The notes under the pieces were generated by a model that was not told the origin of the DNA, made no database searches, and was given only the letters and a program-made list of their open reading frames with translations. A stretch of 8,885 bases of DNA from an uncultured Treponema sp. (GTDB lineage: Bacteria > Spirochaetota > Spirochaetia > Treponematales > Treponemataceae): positions 1 through 8,885 of the forward strand of contig CALBGU010000042.1 of NCBI GenBank assembly GCA_937893155.1, read 5' to 3'. The first letter of the stretch is position 1; each line of letters opens with the position of its first letter. A program made the translations under genes and the position numbers. Shown piece by piece: positions 1 through 6,187 of the stretch.

Positions 1-8
1 GGTCTTCT

Positions 9-701
9 ATGAGAAAGATTTTTTCCTCAAAGACACGTTGGTTTGTTGCACTGCTTTTGGTGGCAACATTGGTTTTCGGCATTTCGTCTTGCTCCAGCGA
101 TTCGGACGACGATGATGACGATTCAACATCGAGTTCGTCTAGCAATTCATCGGCACCGTCTGCAAACGATTTGGCAGGAAAAAAACTGTCGGATATAAAT
201 GCGGCTTCTCTCAGCGCACTTGAAGAGGCAGGGAAAGAATTATATGACGGCGAGCCTGAGGGCGCGTGGATTGTTTCGTTCAACAGCTCTGGTACAGGCG
301 GCTACGGCTATGACTATGAAGGGAAAACTGCGGACACAATGACGTGGAAAAAATACGCCATTTCTTATGACGCTTCCACGGGGATTTTAACCGCTACTGA
401 TTCAACAGATTCTGACGACGACACGACTATATATCTTGTGAAAACCAGCAGCGGATTTGCAGTTTTCCCAGTTTCAGAAGGCGACAATGCTGTTACTTCG
501 TTGTCAGAAGTCTTTGGCACTGGACATACTCTTTCTGACGGTAAAATTTATTATTCAAGCGTACAGGTTGGAACATATTCTGAATCTGGAAATGTGACAA
601 CGATTACATATGGAAGCGAAACAGGCTATCTTGTAAAAATTTCTGGTTACTATTATTACGGATCTCCACTGTATACCTATTCAGGCGATTTGCCGTCTTG
701 A
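9..701 (+). CDS. Putative lipoprotein of unknown function
   Basis: The 230-residue product starts with a basic, hydrophobic signal peptide (residues 1-27) and a spirochaete-style relaxed lipobox ending ISSC at Cys28, so it should be lipidated and tethered to a membrane. Residues 29-50 form an Asp- and then Ser/Asn-rich flexible linker, closely resembling the linker of the other lipoprotein in this window (4244-5146, minus strand). The mature part, from about residue 53, has no domain I recognise. It is rich in Gly, Ser, Thr and Tyr, alternates in a beta-strand-like way and ends in a Tyr-rich segment (GYYYYGSPLYTY). Only eight bases precede the ATG, so the ribosome-binding site and promoter lie outside the window. 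The signal peptide right at the first Met supports this start. A strong terminator follows the stop by about 20 bases, so the gene ends its transcript. The lipoprotein assignment is solid; the function is unknown. Confidence 0.85.
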   Translation: MRKIFSSKTRWFVALLLVATLVFGISSCSSDSDDDDDDSTSSSSSNSSAPSANDLAGKKLSDINAASLSALEEAGKELYDGEPEGAWIVSFNSSGTGGYGYDYEGKTADTMTWKKYAISYDASTGILTATDSTDSDDDTTIYLVKTSSGFAVFPVSEGDNAVTSLSEVFGTGHTLSDGKIYYSSVQVGTYSESGNVTTITYGSETGYLVKISGYYYYGSPLYTYSGDLPS

Positions 702-721
702 CGCGTGCATTTGACTTGAGC

Positions 722-755
722 AAAGCCGCTTTCATAATGAAGGCGGCTTTTTTTT
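722..755 (+). terminator. Rho-independent terminator after the first lipoprotein gene
   Basis: AAAGCCGC (722-729) pairs with GCGGCTTT (743-750). The stem extends inward through a G-U pair to a three-base loop around 735-737. An uninterrupted run of eight T (748-755) follows. It lies 20 bases beyond the stop at 701 and separates the lipoprotein gene from the regulator downstream. Confidence 0.93.
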
Positions 756-820
756 CGCTGTCAACGGCGGAAAAATTTGAGGATTCCTGCTGTTTTTTTG
801 GAATGAAAATACTTTTTTTA

Positions 821-849
821 TTGCGCAAAACCCATTACTAACGTAAAAT
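821..849 (+). promoter_or_regulatory. Putative promoter of the sensor/AraC regulator
   Basis: A TTGCGC (-35, three of six consensus bases) and a TAAAAT (-10, five of six) are separated by 17 bases. A start seven bases after the -10 falls on the A of the ATG at 856. No Shine-Dalgarno-like purine run lies between the -10 and the ATG, so the message may be leaderless. The -35 is weak, so this is a moderate call. Confidence 0.45.
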
Positions 850-855
850 TGAATT

Positions 856-3800
856 ATGAAAACAGATAAAACAAAAAGACTCGGGCTTATTTTGGCATCG
901 CTTCATCAAGGTGCGTCCGTGAAATTGTGGACACAATTAGCGCAAAATGCCGCACAAGACGCAAATCCTTTTTTTATTTTTGCAGGAGGCAGACTCGGCA
1001 AAAAAAGCGAAAGCGACCATCTCAGAAATTCCATATATAATTTGGTCAATACCGAAAACCTTGACACGCTTATAAGTTGGGCAAGTGCAATCGGCTCAGG
1101 AGGCTCATTCGACGAGCTTCGACAGTTTCACGCACATCTTGAGCCGCTCCCGTTTGTTACAATCGGGCAAAAAATCAGCGGCACGACCGAAAATCACCCG
1201 TGTGCCGATTTTGACGCATACGAGGGAATGCGCTCCCTTTTGCGCCATTTTATCGACGTGCATCACGCAAAGAAAATCGCATTCCTGCACGGTCCGGCAT
1301 CGCACAAAAGCGCGCTGGAGCGTTATACGGCGTATGTGGAAACCGTGCGCTCAGAAGGATATTCAAGCGACGAAATCTCAAATCTCACGTCATCTTCGTT
1401 TTCGTGGAACGAGGGCGAAAAGGCAATCAAAGAGCTTGTTGAAGTTCGCGGATTGGTGCCCGGACGCGATTTTGACGCGCTGGTGGCTTCAAGCGATATG
1501 ATGGCGCTGGCAGCCGAAAAATATCTTGAAAAAAAAGGCTGGAAAATCCCTGAAGATATTATCTTGGGCGGCTTCAACAACAGCGAAGAATGTAACGTTG
1601 CCGACCCGCCGCTTACCACGGTGCATATGCCTCATTCCGAGCTGGGAATGGACGCATACAAAATGGCTCGCGCACTGATGAACGGCGGTGAGGTGGGCGA
1701 AGACACAATGCGGGCAACGTCGCTGATTGTGCGCGAAAGTTGCGGCTGCAATCAAGTTCATTCATGGCTCAAAAAAAATGCTCAAAGCGCAGACATTGTT
1801 GAGAACGAAGAAAAGTTTTTGGCAAAAATAGCCGAGATTTTGCGGCTTTCGGCAAAAGAAAAAGAAACACAGCTTGCGCCTGCGTTTCACGATGCAGCAA
1901 ACGGCAATCAAGATAAAGCACTGCAAAAATACGGTGCATTGGTGTTCAAATTTCTCAAATCGGGCGGCGAAATATCGGATTTGTTTGCGATTTCGGAATT
2001 GATTGACCGCGCCGTTTTCATTCCCCAACCGATTCGCTTAACGATGCTTTCGGGTATCGACAAAATGGTTATTCAAATGCAGTCGCGCATTTCGGCACAG
2101 CACCGCTACGACTCGTATCGGCTTCACGCCGCGCTCAATTCGCTCAAATGCGACCTTTTGACCGTGCACGACCGCGAAAGTTTGGTGAAACTGCTCGCAG
2201 AAAATCTGCCGAAAATCGGCATTGAGCGCGGAGCTATCGTGCTTTACGAAGACAATACGTTTTCTCGCTACATCGGCGGATTTTCGGAAGACGGGGCGGA
2301 TTTTGGCGACAACGAGATTTTTCCGTCGAGTCTTTTGGTGCCGTCCACGCACACCGCAGATTATGCAACGGGCGTTTATATCGTGCAGCCGCTGTTCATC
2401 GAGAATCAGCCGCTCGGCTATTTTATCGCGAGTTTTACCGACGCTGACGGCACGGTGTACGAGGATTTGCGCGCGGCAATCAGCTCGAGTCTGAAAAGCA
2501 TTTTGCAATTTGAGGAAACAACCGCGGCAAAAAGCAAAGCGGAGCGGGCAGAGTTTGCCAAGACCGAATTTTTTGCGAATGTGGGCAGCGATTTGATTGA
2601 CCCGCTCAAAGAGATTTCGGCAAAAATCGACAGCATTGAAAAAAATGTGGAGTCGGGAACGGTGGAAAAAGACATCATTTCTGACCAAGTGTTGTTTTTG
2701 AAAAGCCAAGTGTTAACGCAACTTGAGAAAATGGAAACGCTCGTCGATTTAACGCGCAGCCAAATTAACGATTTGCCGATGGACAAACGGCTGTTTGATA
2801 TTCGCGATGCAATTCCCGAAATCCAGACGGTCGAAATTGCGCAAAATGAACTGCCGCTTGTGTTCGGCGACTGTGAAAAGTTGTCTAAAGCGCTGGAAAT
2901 TCTTGCACAAGAGGGAAACGGCACAATCCGCATTACGCCAAAACCGAACGGTATGCACCTTGTGGTGAACACGGGGCGCGTGAATTGGCATTTGCCGGCA
3001 TTGCAACTCGCCGAAAAAATCATTGCGCTGCAATTCGGCGAAATCAAAAAAGCCGAGTACGAGGCAACCGTGATTTTCCCGTATCCAAATATCGCGGGAC
3101 TGCCGCCGCAGAAAACAACGATTTTGCCGAGCCGATTGCTTTTTATCGGAAAAACGGAAGAAACGTTCGCCCTTGAATTGCCGAAAATGCCGTTTGAAGA
3201 AAAATCTGGAGAAGAAACCGACGAGAATTTCCTGCTGTTATGGAATGCGGAAAATTCGCTGGTGGACGACGTTCTCAAAGTATACGCGATGCGAAAAAGC
3301 AATACATTGTGCCGCATTCCCATTTTGTGCAGTTCCAAGATATTTGAGGGCAAAACGTTCCTTGAGGTGCTTGAGCAAAAGGTGCGAAAAGAAAAGCGCT
3401 CGCCGGTGCTGTTCGTGAATTGCCGACACACGCGCTATTCGCCGTGGGCAACGGACAAAAACAGTATGTCGATTCCGTCGATGGACAATTTTGAAAAAAT
3501 CCTTGACGAAATTACGCCGTCGCTGATTATTTTTGAAAGCGTTGACGAAGCGGCAATCAAGCAAATCCGCAAGAACCGAAAGACCGTGCTTGTGCCGATT
3601 TTGGTGATTCCCGACACGATTGTGTCTGAAAAGGACGTGGCATTTTTGTGCGAAAATCCGCGCATTATTTTGTGCAATCGCGGGGCGGCGGAATCGGTGC
3701 AATTCAGCGAGCGCGTGCAGTCCATTTTGTCGGGCGACGAGATTTTGCCGCCGCACACTGGCGCGCTGGTCAAAAATGCGATTTTGTATCTGAACAAATA

Positions 3801-4086
3801 TGCTTCGGAGCAGATTGTGCGCTGGAAACTTGCCGACGAAGTGCACGTCAGCGAGGATTATCTCACGCGCATTTTCCACAAAGAAATCGGGCTTTCGCTC
3901 TGGGAATATCTGAACCGATACCGCATTTATATTGCGACGCAGCTGTTGCTTGAAACAAACGACACGATTTACGAAATCGCTGAAAAATCGGGTTTCCAAG
4001 ACCAAGCGTATTTCTGCCGCGTGTTCAAAAAAATCTACGGTGTGCCGCCGGGAAAAATCCGCACGAACACCCGCCCACAAAAATAG
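856..4086 (+). CDS. LacI-type sensor, degenerate kinase/receiver core, AraC DNA-binding regulator
   Basis: This 1076-residue protein is probably a cytoplasmic transcription factor, since no signal peptide or membrane segment is seen. Residues 8-298 read as a LacI/periplasmic-binding-protein-like ligand domain without the N-terminal LacI helix-turn-helix; it ends in the family-like LIVRESCGC (290-298). Residues 300-430 look helical. Residues 436-550 are GAF-like. FFANVGSDLIDPL (572-584) matches the histidine-kinase H-box pattern FLANMSHELRTPL, but Ser578 replaces the phospho-acceptor histidine. LPLVFGD (666-672) through FPYP (741-744) resembles a HATPase domain whose N-box Asn and glycine loops are gone. 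ITPSLIIFES (886-895) resembles a receiver strand with Glu894 at the Asp position. Residues 972-1070 are an AraC/XylS domain with two helix-turn-helix motifs. It therefore looks like a hybrid two-component regulator in which ligand binding is passed on without phosphotransfer. The ligand is probably a sugar by family analogy, and the targets are unknown. No transporter or enzyme gene adjoins it. Confidence 0.88.
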   Translation: MKTDKTKRLGLILASLHQGASVKLWTQLAQNAAQDANPFFIFAGGRLGKKSESDHLRNSIYNLVNTENLDTLISWASAIGSGGSFDELRQFHAHLEPLPFVTIGQKISGTTENHPCADFDAYEGMRSLLRHFIDVHHAKKIAFLHGPASHKSALERYTAYVETVRSEGYSSDEISNLTSSSFSWNEGEKAIKELVEVRGLVPGRDFDALVASSDMMALAAEKYLEKKGWKIPEDIILGGFNNSEECNVADPPLTTVHMPHSELGMDAYKMARALMNGGEVGEDTMRATSLIVRESCGCNQVHSWLKKNAQSADIVENEEKFLAKIAEILRLSAKEKETQLAPAFHDAANGNQDKALQKYGALVFKFLKSGGEISDLFAISELIDRAVFIPQPIRLTMLSGIDKMVIQMQSRISAQHRYDSYRLHAALNSLKCDLLTVHDRESLVKLLAENLPKIGIERGAIVLYEDNTFSRYIGGFSEDGADFGDNEIFPSSLLVPSTHTADYATGVYIVQPLFIENQPLGYFIASFTDADGTVYEDLRAAISSSLKSILQFEETTAAKSKAERAEFAKTEFFANVGSDLIDPLKEISAKIDSIEKNVESGTVEKDIISDQVLFLKSQVLTQLEKMETLVDLTRSQINDLPMDKRLFDIRDAIPEIQTVEIAQNELPLVFGDCEKLSKALEILAQEGNGTIRITPKPNGMHLVVNTGRVNWHLPALQLAEKIIALQFGEIKKAEYEATVIFPYPNIAGLPPQKTTILPSRLLFIGKTEETFALELPKMPFEEKSGEETDENFLLLWNAENSLVDDVLKVYAMRKSNTLCRIPILCSSKIFEGKTFLEVLEQKVRKEKRSPVLFVNCRHTRYSPWATDKNSMSIPSMDNFEKILDEITPSLIIFESVDEAAIKQIRKNRKTVLVPILVIPDTIVSEKDVAFLCENPRIILCNRGAAESVQFSERVQSILSGDEILPPHTGALVKNAILYLNKYASEQIVRWKLADEVHVSEDYLTRIFHKEIGLSLWEYLNRYRIYIATQLLLETNDTIYEIAEKSGFQDQAYFCRVFKKIYGVPPGKIRTNTRPQK

Positions 4087-4100
4087 CGGAAACAAAAAAA

Positions 4101-4129
4101 CACCCTTGCAGAAAAGAAGGGTGCTTTTT
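4101..4129 (+). terminator. Terminator of the sensor/AraC regulator gene
   Basis: CACCCTT (4101-4107) pairs with AAGGGTG (4117-4123) across a nine-base loop. C and five T (4125-4129) follow. A run of seven A precedes the stem, so it can also stop transcription on the minus strand. It lies 14 bases after the regulator's stop codon. Confidence 0.85.
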
Positions 4130-4157
4130 GTCAGCAATTTCCTCGGTATGCTAGAAT
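4128..4157 (+). promoter_or_regulatory. Promoter-like sequence between two terminators
   Basis: TTGTCA (4128-4133) lies 18 bases before TAGAAT (4152-4157). A TG one base upstream of the -10 (4149-4150) makes it an extended -10. Transcription would begin near 4164 and meet the next terminator hairpin at once, giving an RNA of about 45 nt with no gene on it. It may be chance in AT-rich spacer sequence. Confidence 0.3.
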
Positions 4158-4167
4158 ACAACGCGCT

Positions 4168-4209
4168 AAAAAATCCGCCAGAAGCACAACGCTCCCGGGC
4201 GGATTTTTT
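4168..4209. terminator. Bidirectional terminator between convergent genes
   Basis: The 12-base arm AAAAAATCCGCC (4168-4179) pairs perfectly with GGCGGATTTTTT (4198-4209) across an 18-base loop. The T-run continues to 4212 on the + strand, and the A-run gives a matching U-tract on the minus strand. It lies 34 bases beyond the stop of the minus-strand lipoprotein gene, so its main job is probably to end that transcript and to back up the regulator's own terminator. Confidence 0.88.
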
Positions 4210-4243
4210 TTTGCATAGTCAAGATGCAGTGCAATTTTTATTG

Positions 4244-5146
4244 CTACCACCAAAGTACATATTCTTCCTGCCCGCAACTCAAGAAATTTATAACAACTTT
4301 GAGCCTTCCTGACACAACATCATTCTTTGATAAACTAGGTGAAAAATCTGTATAGGTTGTCATATCACCTGCATATTGGGCATACTTTCTAAGAAATTCA
4401 GAATCCGTCCAGTTAATACTTAACGAGTATGTTCCTGTCAACTGTGAACAGTTATCATCTGCATAGGTATAGGCAACTGCACTTGTTACTTTGTTTATGT
4501 TGTAACTCTGAATTTGAACTCTGTTTTCAAAGGTAACACTATTATTTGGTTTATAGTTTATCAAAGTCGATGTTTCAAAAGAGTATTTTGAGATATAGTT
4601 TCCATCGTGTTCAAAGCCATCTTGAGTTGCAATTACAATAGATTCTCCTGTTGAGAAATTGGCAGTTACAGTGACTTTTGCGCCTTGAATGTAAGCCCAC
4701 TTATACAAAAAGTCTAAAACTTCACTTTTTCCGTTATATTGGTCATAACCGTCTAAACTAGCAGTGAGGGTATAGTTAGCCTTATTTATAGAATAATTCT
4801 TCGCATAAATAGAGCGCTCTTCAATTCCGTAGGGTGCCGTAATTTTCCACGAGAATGAATCGATAAAACCTTCTCCCCAAGAGTCTCCTTCGTAGCCAAG
4901 AAGTACCTTCTCTTCAATTGTATTTGCTGTCCAAACGGCTTTGCCTGCAAAATCATCTTTTTGAGAATCCCAATAAAGTGCCGTCCTTTGAGCTCCGTTA
5001 GAGCTTGATGAGTTGGAGCTAGATGAGTTGGAGCTAGAAGGGTCGTCATCGTCGCTGTCGCTGTTGCTGGAGCAGGCGGAAAGGGCGAAAACCAAAACTA
5101 CGCACAAAAGGGCGGTAATCTGTCGGACAGAAAACATCTTCTTCAT
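4244..5146 (-). CDS. Putative lipoprotein of unknown function, divergent from an XRE regulator
   Basis: The product has 300 residues: a signal peptide (1-24) with a canonical lipobox LSAC at Cys25, then an acidic segment SDSDDDD and Ser/Asn repeats to about residue 50, as expected for a membrane-tethered lipoprotein. The mature domain is not one I recognise. It looks beta-rich, with many Tyr, Asn and Thr residues, and has two cysteines (233 and 291) that could form a disulfide. The start is set by AAGGAG (5152-5157 on the + strand), five bases from the ATG. A near-consensus promoter and a 44-bp palindrome lie upstream, and the divergent neighbour is an XRE regulator, so regulation by that protein is likely. 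The gene is clearly more AT-rich than its neighbours: the line 4321-4380 has 21 G+C of 60, against 35 of 60 at 6421-6480 in radA. That may mean foreign origin or relaxed codon use. The gene ends at a bidirectional terminator. Confidence 0.85.
   Translation of the reverse strand: MKKMFSVRQITALLCVVLVFALSACSSNSDSDDDDPSSSNSSSSNSSSSNGAQRTALYWDSQKDDFAGKAVWTANTIEEKVLLGYEGDSWGEGFIDSFSWKITAPYGIEERSIYAKNYSINKANYTLTASLDGYDQYNGKSEVLDFLYKWAYIQGAKVTVTANFSTGESIVIATQDGFEHDGNYISKYSFETSTLINYKPNNSVTFENRVQIQSYNINKVTSAVAYTYADDNCSQLTGTYSLSINWTDSEFLRKYAQYAGDMTTYTDFSPSLSKNDVVSGRLKVVINFLSCGQEEYVLWW
5007..5036 (-). repeat. Two 15-bp in-frame tandem repeats in the lipoprotein linker
   Basis: The 15-base unit GATGAGTTGGAGCTA (+ strand reading) occurs twice without a mismatch (5007-5021 and 5022-5036). 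A decayed third copy lies at the 4998-5006 side. Each unit encodes five Ser/Asn residues of the linker after the lipid anchor. Gain or loss of a unit would keep the reading frame and change only tether length. Confidence 0.8.
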
Positions 5147-5177
5147 AGAAACTCCTTGCCAGTTTCAATTCGTGGCG

Positions 5178-5221
5178 GAATACGGTGGTTACACTTCAAT
5201 TGAAGTATTACAACCGTATTC
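5178..5221. promoter_or_regulatory. 44-bp palindromic operator
   Basis: The outer arms GAATACGGT (5178-5186) and ACCGTATTC (5213-5221) and the core ACTTCAATTGAAGT (5193-5206) share one centre, between 5199 and 5200. In all, 19 of 22 positions in each half pair; the mismatches are at 5187/5212, 5190/5209 and 5192/5207. The right end overlaps the -10 of the lipoprotein promoter (5218-5223), and the rest covers its predicted start site and early leader. That placement fits a repressor site. The nearest candidate ligand is the XRE protein encoded at 5282. No T-tract follows, so it is not a terminator. Confidence 0.8.
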
Positions 5222-5246
5222 TAATACGCAAATTGAGAGTTGTCAA
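5218..5246 (-). promoter_or_regulatory. Near-consensus promoter of the minus-strand lipoprotein gene
   Basis: Read on the minus strand, TTGACA (complement of 5241-5246) is a perfect -35. It is 17 bases from TAGAAT (complement of 5218-5223), which matches the -10 at five of six positions. The expected start is near 5211, giving a leader of about 65 bases before the ATG at 5146. A promoter this strong, overlapped by a large palindrome, suggests an expressed-unless-repressed gene. Confidence 0.8.
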
Positions 5247-5262
5247 CATTTCCACACGCATT

Positions 5263-5274
5263 TTGAAGTATAGT
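5263..5274 (+). promoter_or_regulatory. -10 element of the XRE gene overlapped by an operator half-site
   Basis: TATAGT (5269-5274) matches the -10 consensus at four of six positions, and a start seven bases on falls at 5281, one base before the ATG. No good -35 stands at the right distance, so the promoter is weak or activator-dependent. The nine bases TTGAAGTAT (5263-5271) repeat exactly the right-hand core of the 44-bp palindrome (5200-5208). The XRE protein may therefore bind here and limit its own expression. Confidence 0.4.
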
Positions 5275-5281
5275 TTCGCCT

Positions 5282-5602
5282 ATGGGAACTTCGTTTAAAG
5301 AAAATCTGCGCACATTGCTCGACTGCAAAGACATCACGATAAAAGAATTAGCGTATCTTTCCGACGTGCCAAAACGCTCGATAGAAAATTATCTCAACGC
5401 GCGCGCTTCTATGCCGCCAGCAGATTACGCCTGCAAAATCGCAAAGGCGTTGGGGACTTCTGTGGAATATTTGGTCAATGGGGAGGCAGAGAAAAAAAGC
5501 GCGTTTTCCTCCGAGGCAATGCAAATCGCGCGGCTGTATCAGAAGTTGCCGACAAGCGATAAAGCCGTGGTTGAGCGCATCACGAAAGCTCTTTCCCAGT
5601 AA
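5282..5602 (+). CDS. Small XRE-family (Cro/C1-type) regulator
   Basis: This 106-residue protein has a Cro/C1-type helix-turn-helix over about residues 5-64: a first helix FKENLRTLLDCK, the turn-forming pair TIKELAYLSDV (19-29) and PKRSIENYLNA (30-40), then two further helices ending in GTSVEYLVNGE, which is typical of HTH_3 proteins. The tail (70-106) is short and helical and has no recognisable ligand or protease domain, so it may serve for dimer formation. It is divergent from the lipoprotein gene at 4244-5146, with a shared spacer holding a large palindrome over that gene's promoter and a half-site over its own -10. I infer that it represses the lipoprotein and possibly itself. No Shine-Dalgarno precedes the ATG and the predicted start site adjoins it, so the message may be leaderless. 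No clear terminator follows. The family is confident; the target is inferred. Confidence 0.88.
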   Translation: MGTSFKENLRTLLDCKDITIKELAYLSDVPKRSIENYLNARASMPPADYACKIAKALGTSVEYLVNGEAEKKSAFSSEAMQIARLYQKLPTSDKAVVERITKALSQ

Positions 5603-5715
5603 ACGTCTGCAGATAAACGCGTTTTGCACCAGAACTTTTTTCCAGACAATCGATTTTGGAAGGTGTTTTAAAAGGTCTGTATGCCGTTATCGCACCTTGA
5701 CGCGAATAATCTTTT
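5603..5715. other. Non-coding start of a 585-bp intergenic region
   Basis: No gene is supported between the XRE stop and radA (5603-6187). In this first part the only structure I see is a six-base inverted pair, AAGGTG (5660-5665) and CACCTT (5693-5698), with a 27-base loop and no T-run. It is a poor terminator. The rest of the region is repeats (entered separately). Near radA there is also an inverted pair CTGCGA/TCGCAG (6143-6148, 6171-6176), which could be a weak 3' stem for the radA message. Confidence 0.5.
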
Positions 5716-5766
5716 AAAAATATCGTGCAGAAAAAGATTGCCGTATCAAGTTCAGCAATGACAAAA
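5716..5766 (+). repeat. Shortened copy of an interspersed repeat
   Basis: This stretch begins AAAAATATCGTG (5716-5727), continues AGATTGCCGTATCAAG (5735-5750) and ends AATGACAAAA (5757-5766). The same three blocks, in the same order, occur at 6043-6054, 6105-6120 and 6128-6137. This copy lacks about 44 bases from the middle, the left arm and loop of the hairpin in the second copy. It stops three bases before the 41-bp array. Confidence 0.65.
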
Positions 5767-5769
5767 GGC

Positions 5770-6056
5770 GCGCGAAATCTATTTTGCTTTCGTAAATATT
5801 TTTTTTCAATGCGCTTTTAAGAATCAGCCTTCGTAAACATTTTTTTTGCTTGCGCGAAATGTTTTTGGGCTTCGTAAATATTTTTTTTCAATGCGCTTTT
5901 AAGAATTGACCTTCGTAAACATTTATTTTGCTTGCGCGAAATGTTTTTGGGCTTCGTAAATATTTTTTTTCAATACGCTTTTAAGAATTGACCTTCGATT
6001 AAATAATATTTTAATGCGCCTTTAAGAATTGGCTTTCAATTAAAAAATATCGTGTC
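5770..6056 (+). repeat. 41-bp tandem array with alternating unit types (82-bp higher-order period)
   Basis: Seven consecutive units start at 5770, 5811, 5852, 5893, 5934, 5975 and 6016, exactly 41 bases apart. Units 1, 3 and 5 (type A) begin GCGCGAAAT and end TTTTCAAT. Units 2, 4 and 6 (type B) begin GCGCTTTTAAGAAT or ACGCTTTTAAGAAT, and units 2 and 4 end GCTT. A and B share CTTCGTAAA, then C or T, then ATT near the middle. Units 3 and 5 are identical. Units 6 and 7 lose the second half and run into the right-hand interspersed repeat. T-tracts recur at the same place in the first five units, starting at 5799, 5840, 5881, 5922 and 5963. No coding potential is apparent. Confidence 0.9.
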
Positions 6057-6137
6057 ATTCCGAACTTGTTTCGGAATCTCATTTTTTTTGCAAAGGCGAA
6101 AAAAAGATTCCCGCGTCAAGCACTCTGAATGACAAAA
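6043..6137 (+). repeat. Interspersed repeat forming a long imperfect hairpin
   Basis: The outer arms GTCATTC (6054-6060) and GAATGAC (6127-6133) and the inner arms GGAATCT (6073-6079) and AGATTCC (6105-6111) are both perfect inverted pairs in register. They give an imperfect hairpin of about 80 bases with a T-run facing an A-run near the loop. The left end AAAAATATCGTG and the right blocks are shared with 5716-5766. GTCATTCCGAA...TTCGGAATCT is the style of small non-coding dispersed repeats found between genes in many bacteria. It lies between the tandem array and the 3' end of radA. Confidence 0.7.
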
Positions 6138-6187
6138 TATTTCTGCGAACCTTTATTTTCAAATCGCACATCGCAGGGCAAAAACGG

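Noticed and set aside
2418..4161. Long minus-strand reading frames (about 337 and 307 codons) inside the large regulator gene
   Set aside because: They lie opposite a well-supported protein with recognisable domains, have no ribosome-binding site or sensible product, and stem from the strong codon bias of the + strand gene.
5660..5698. Terminator of the XRE gene
   Set aside because: The six-base stem has a 27-base loop and no T-run after it, so it cannot be supported as an intrinsic terminator.
5478..5717. A 79-codon + strand frame overlapping the end of the XRE gene
   Set aside because: It mostly overlaps the XRE gene in another frame, has an Arg/Cys-rich composition typical of shadow frames, and has no start site.
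5770..6056. CRISPR array
   Set aside because: Repeats are 41 bp apart, but the sequences between the shared parts themselves recur in alternate units, so there are no unique spacers, and no cas gene is present.
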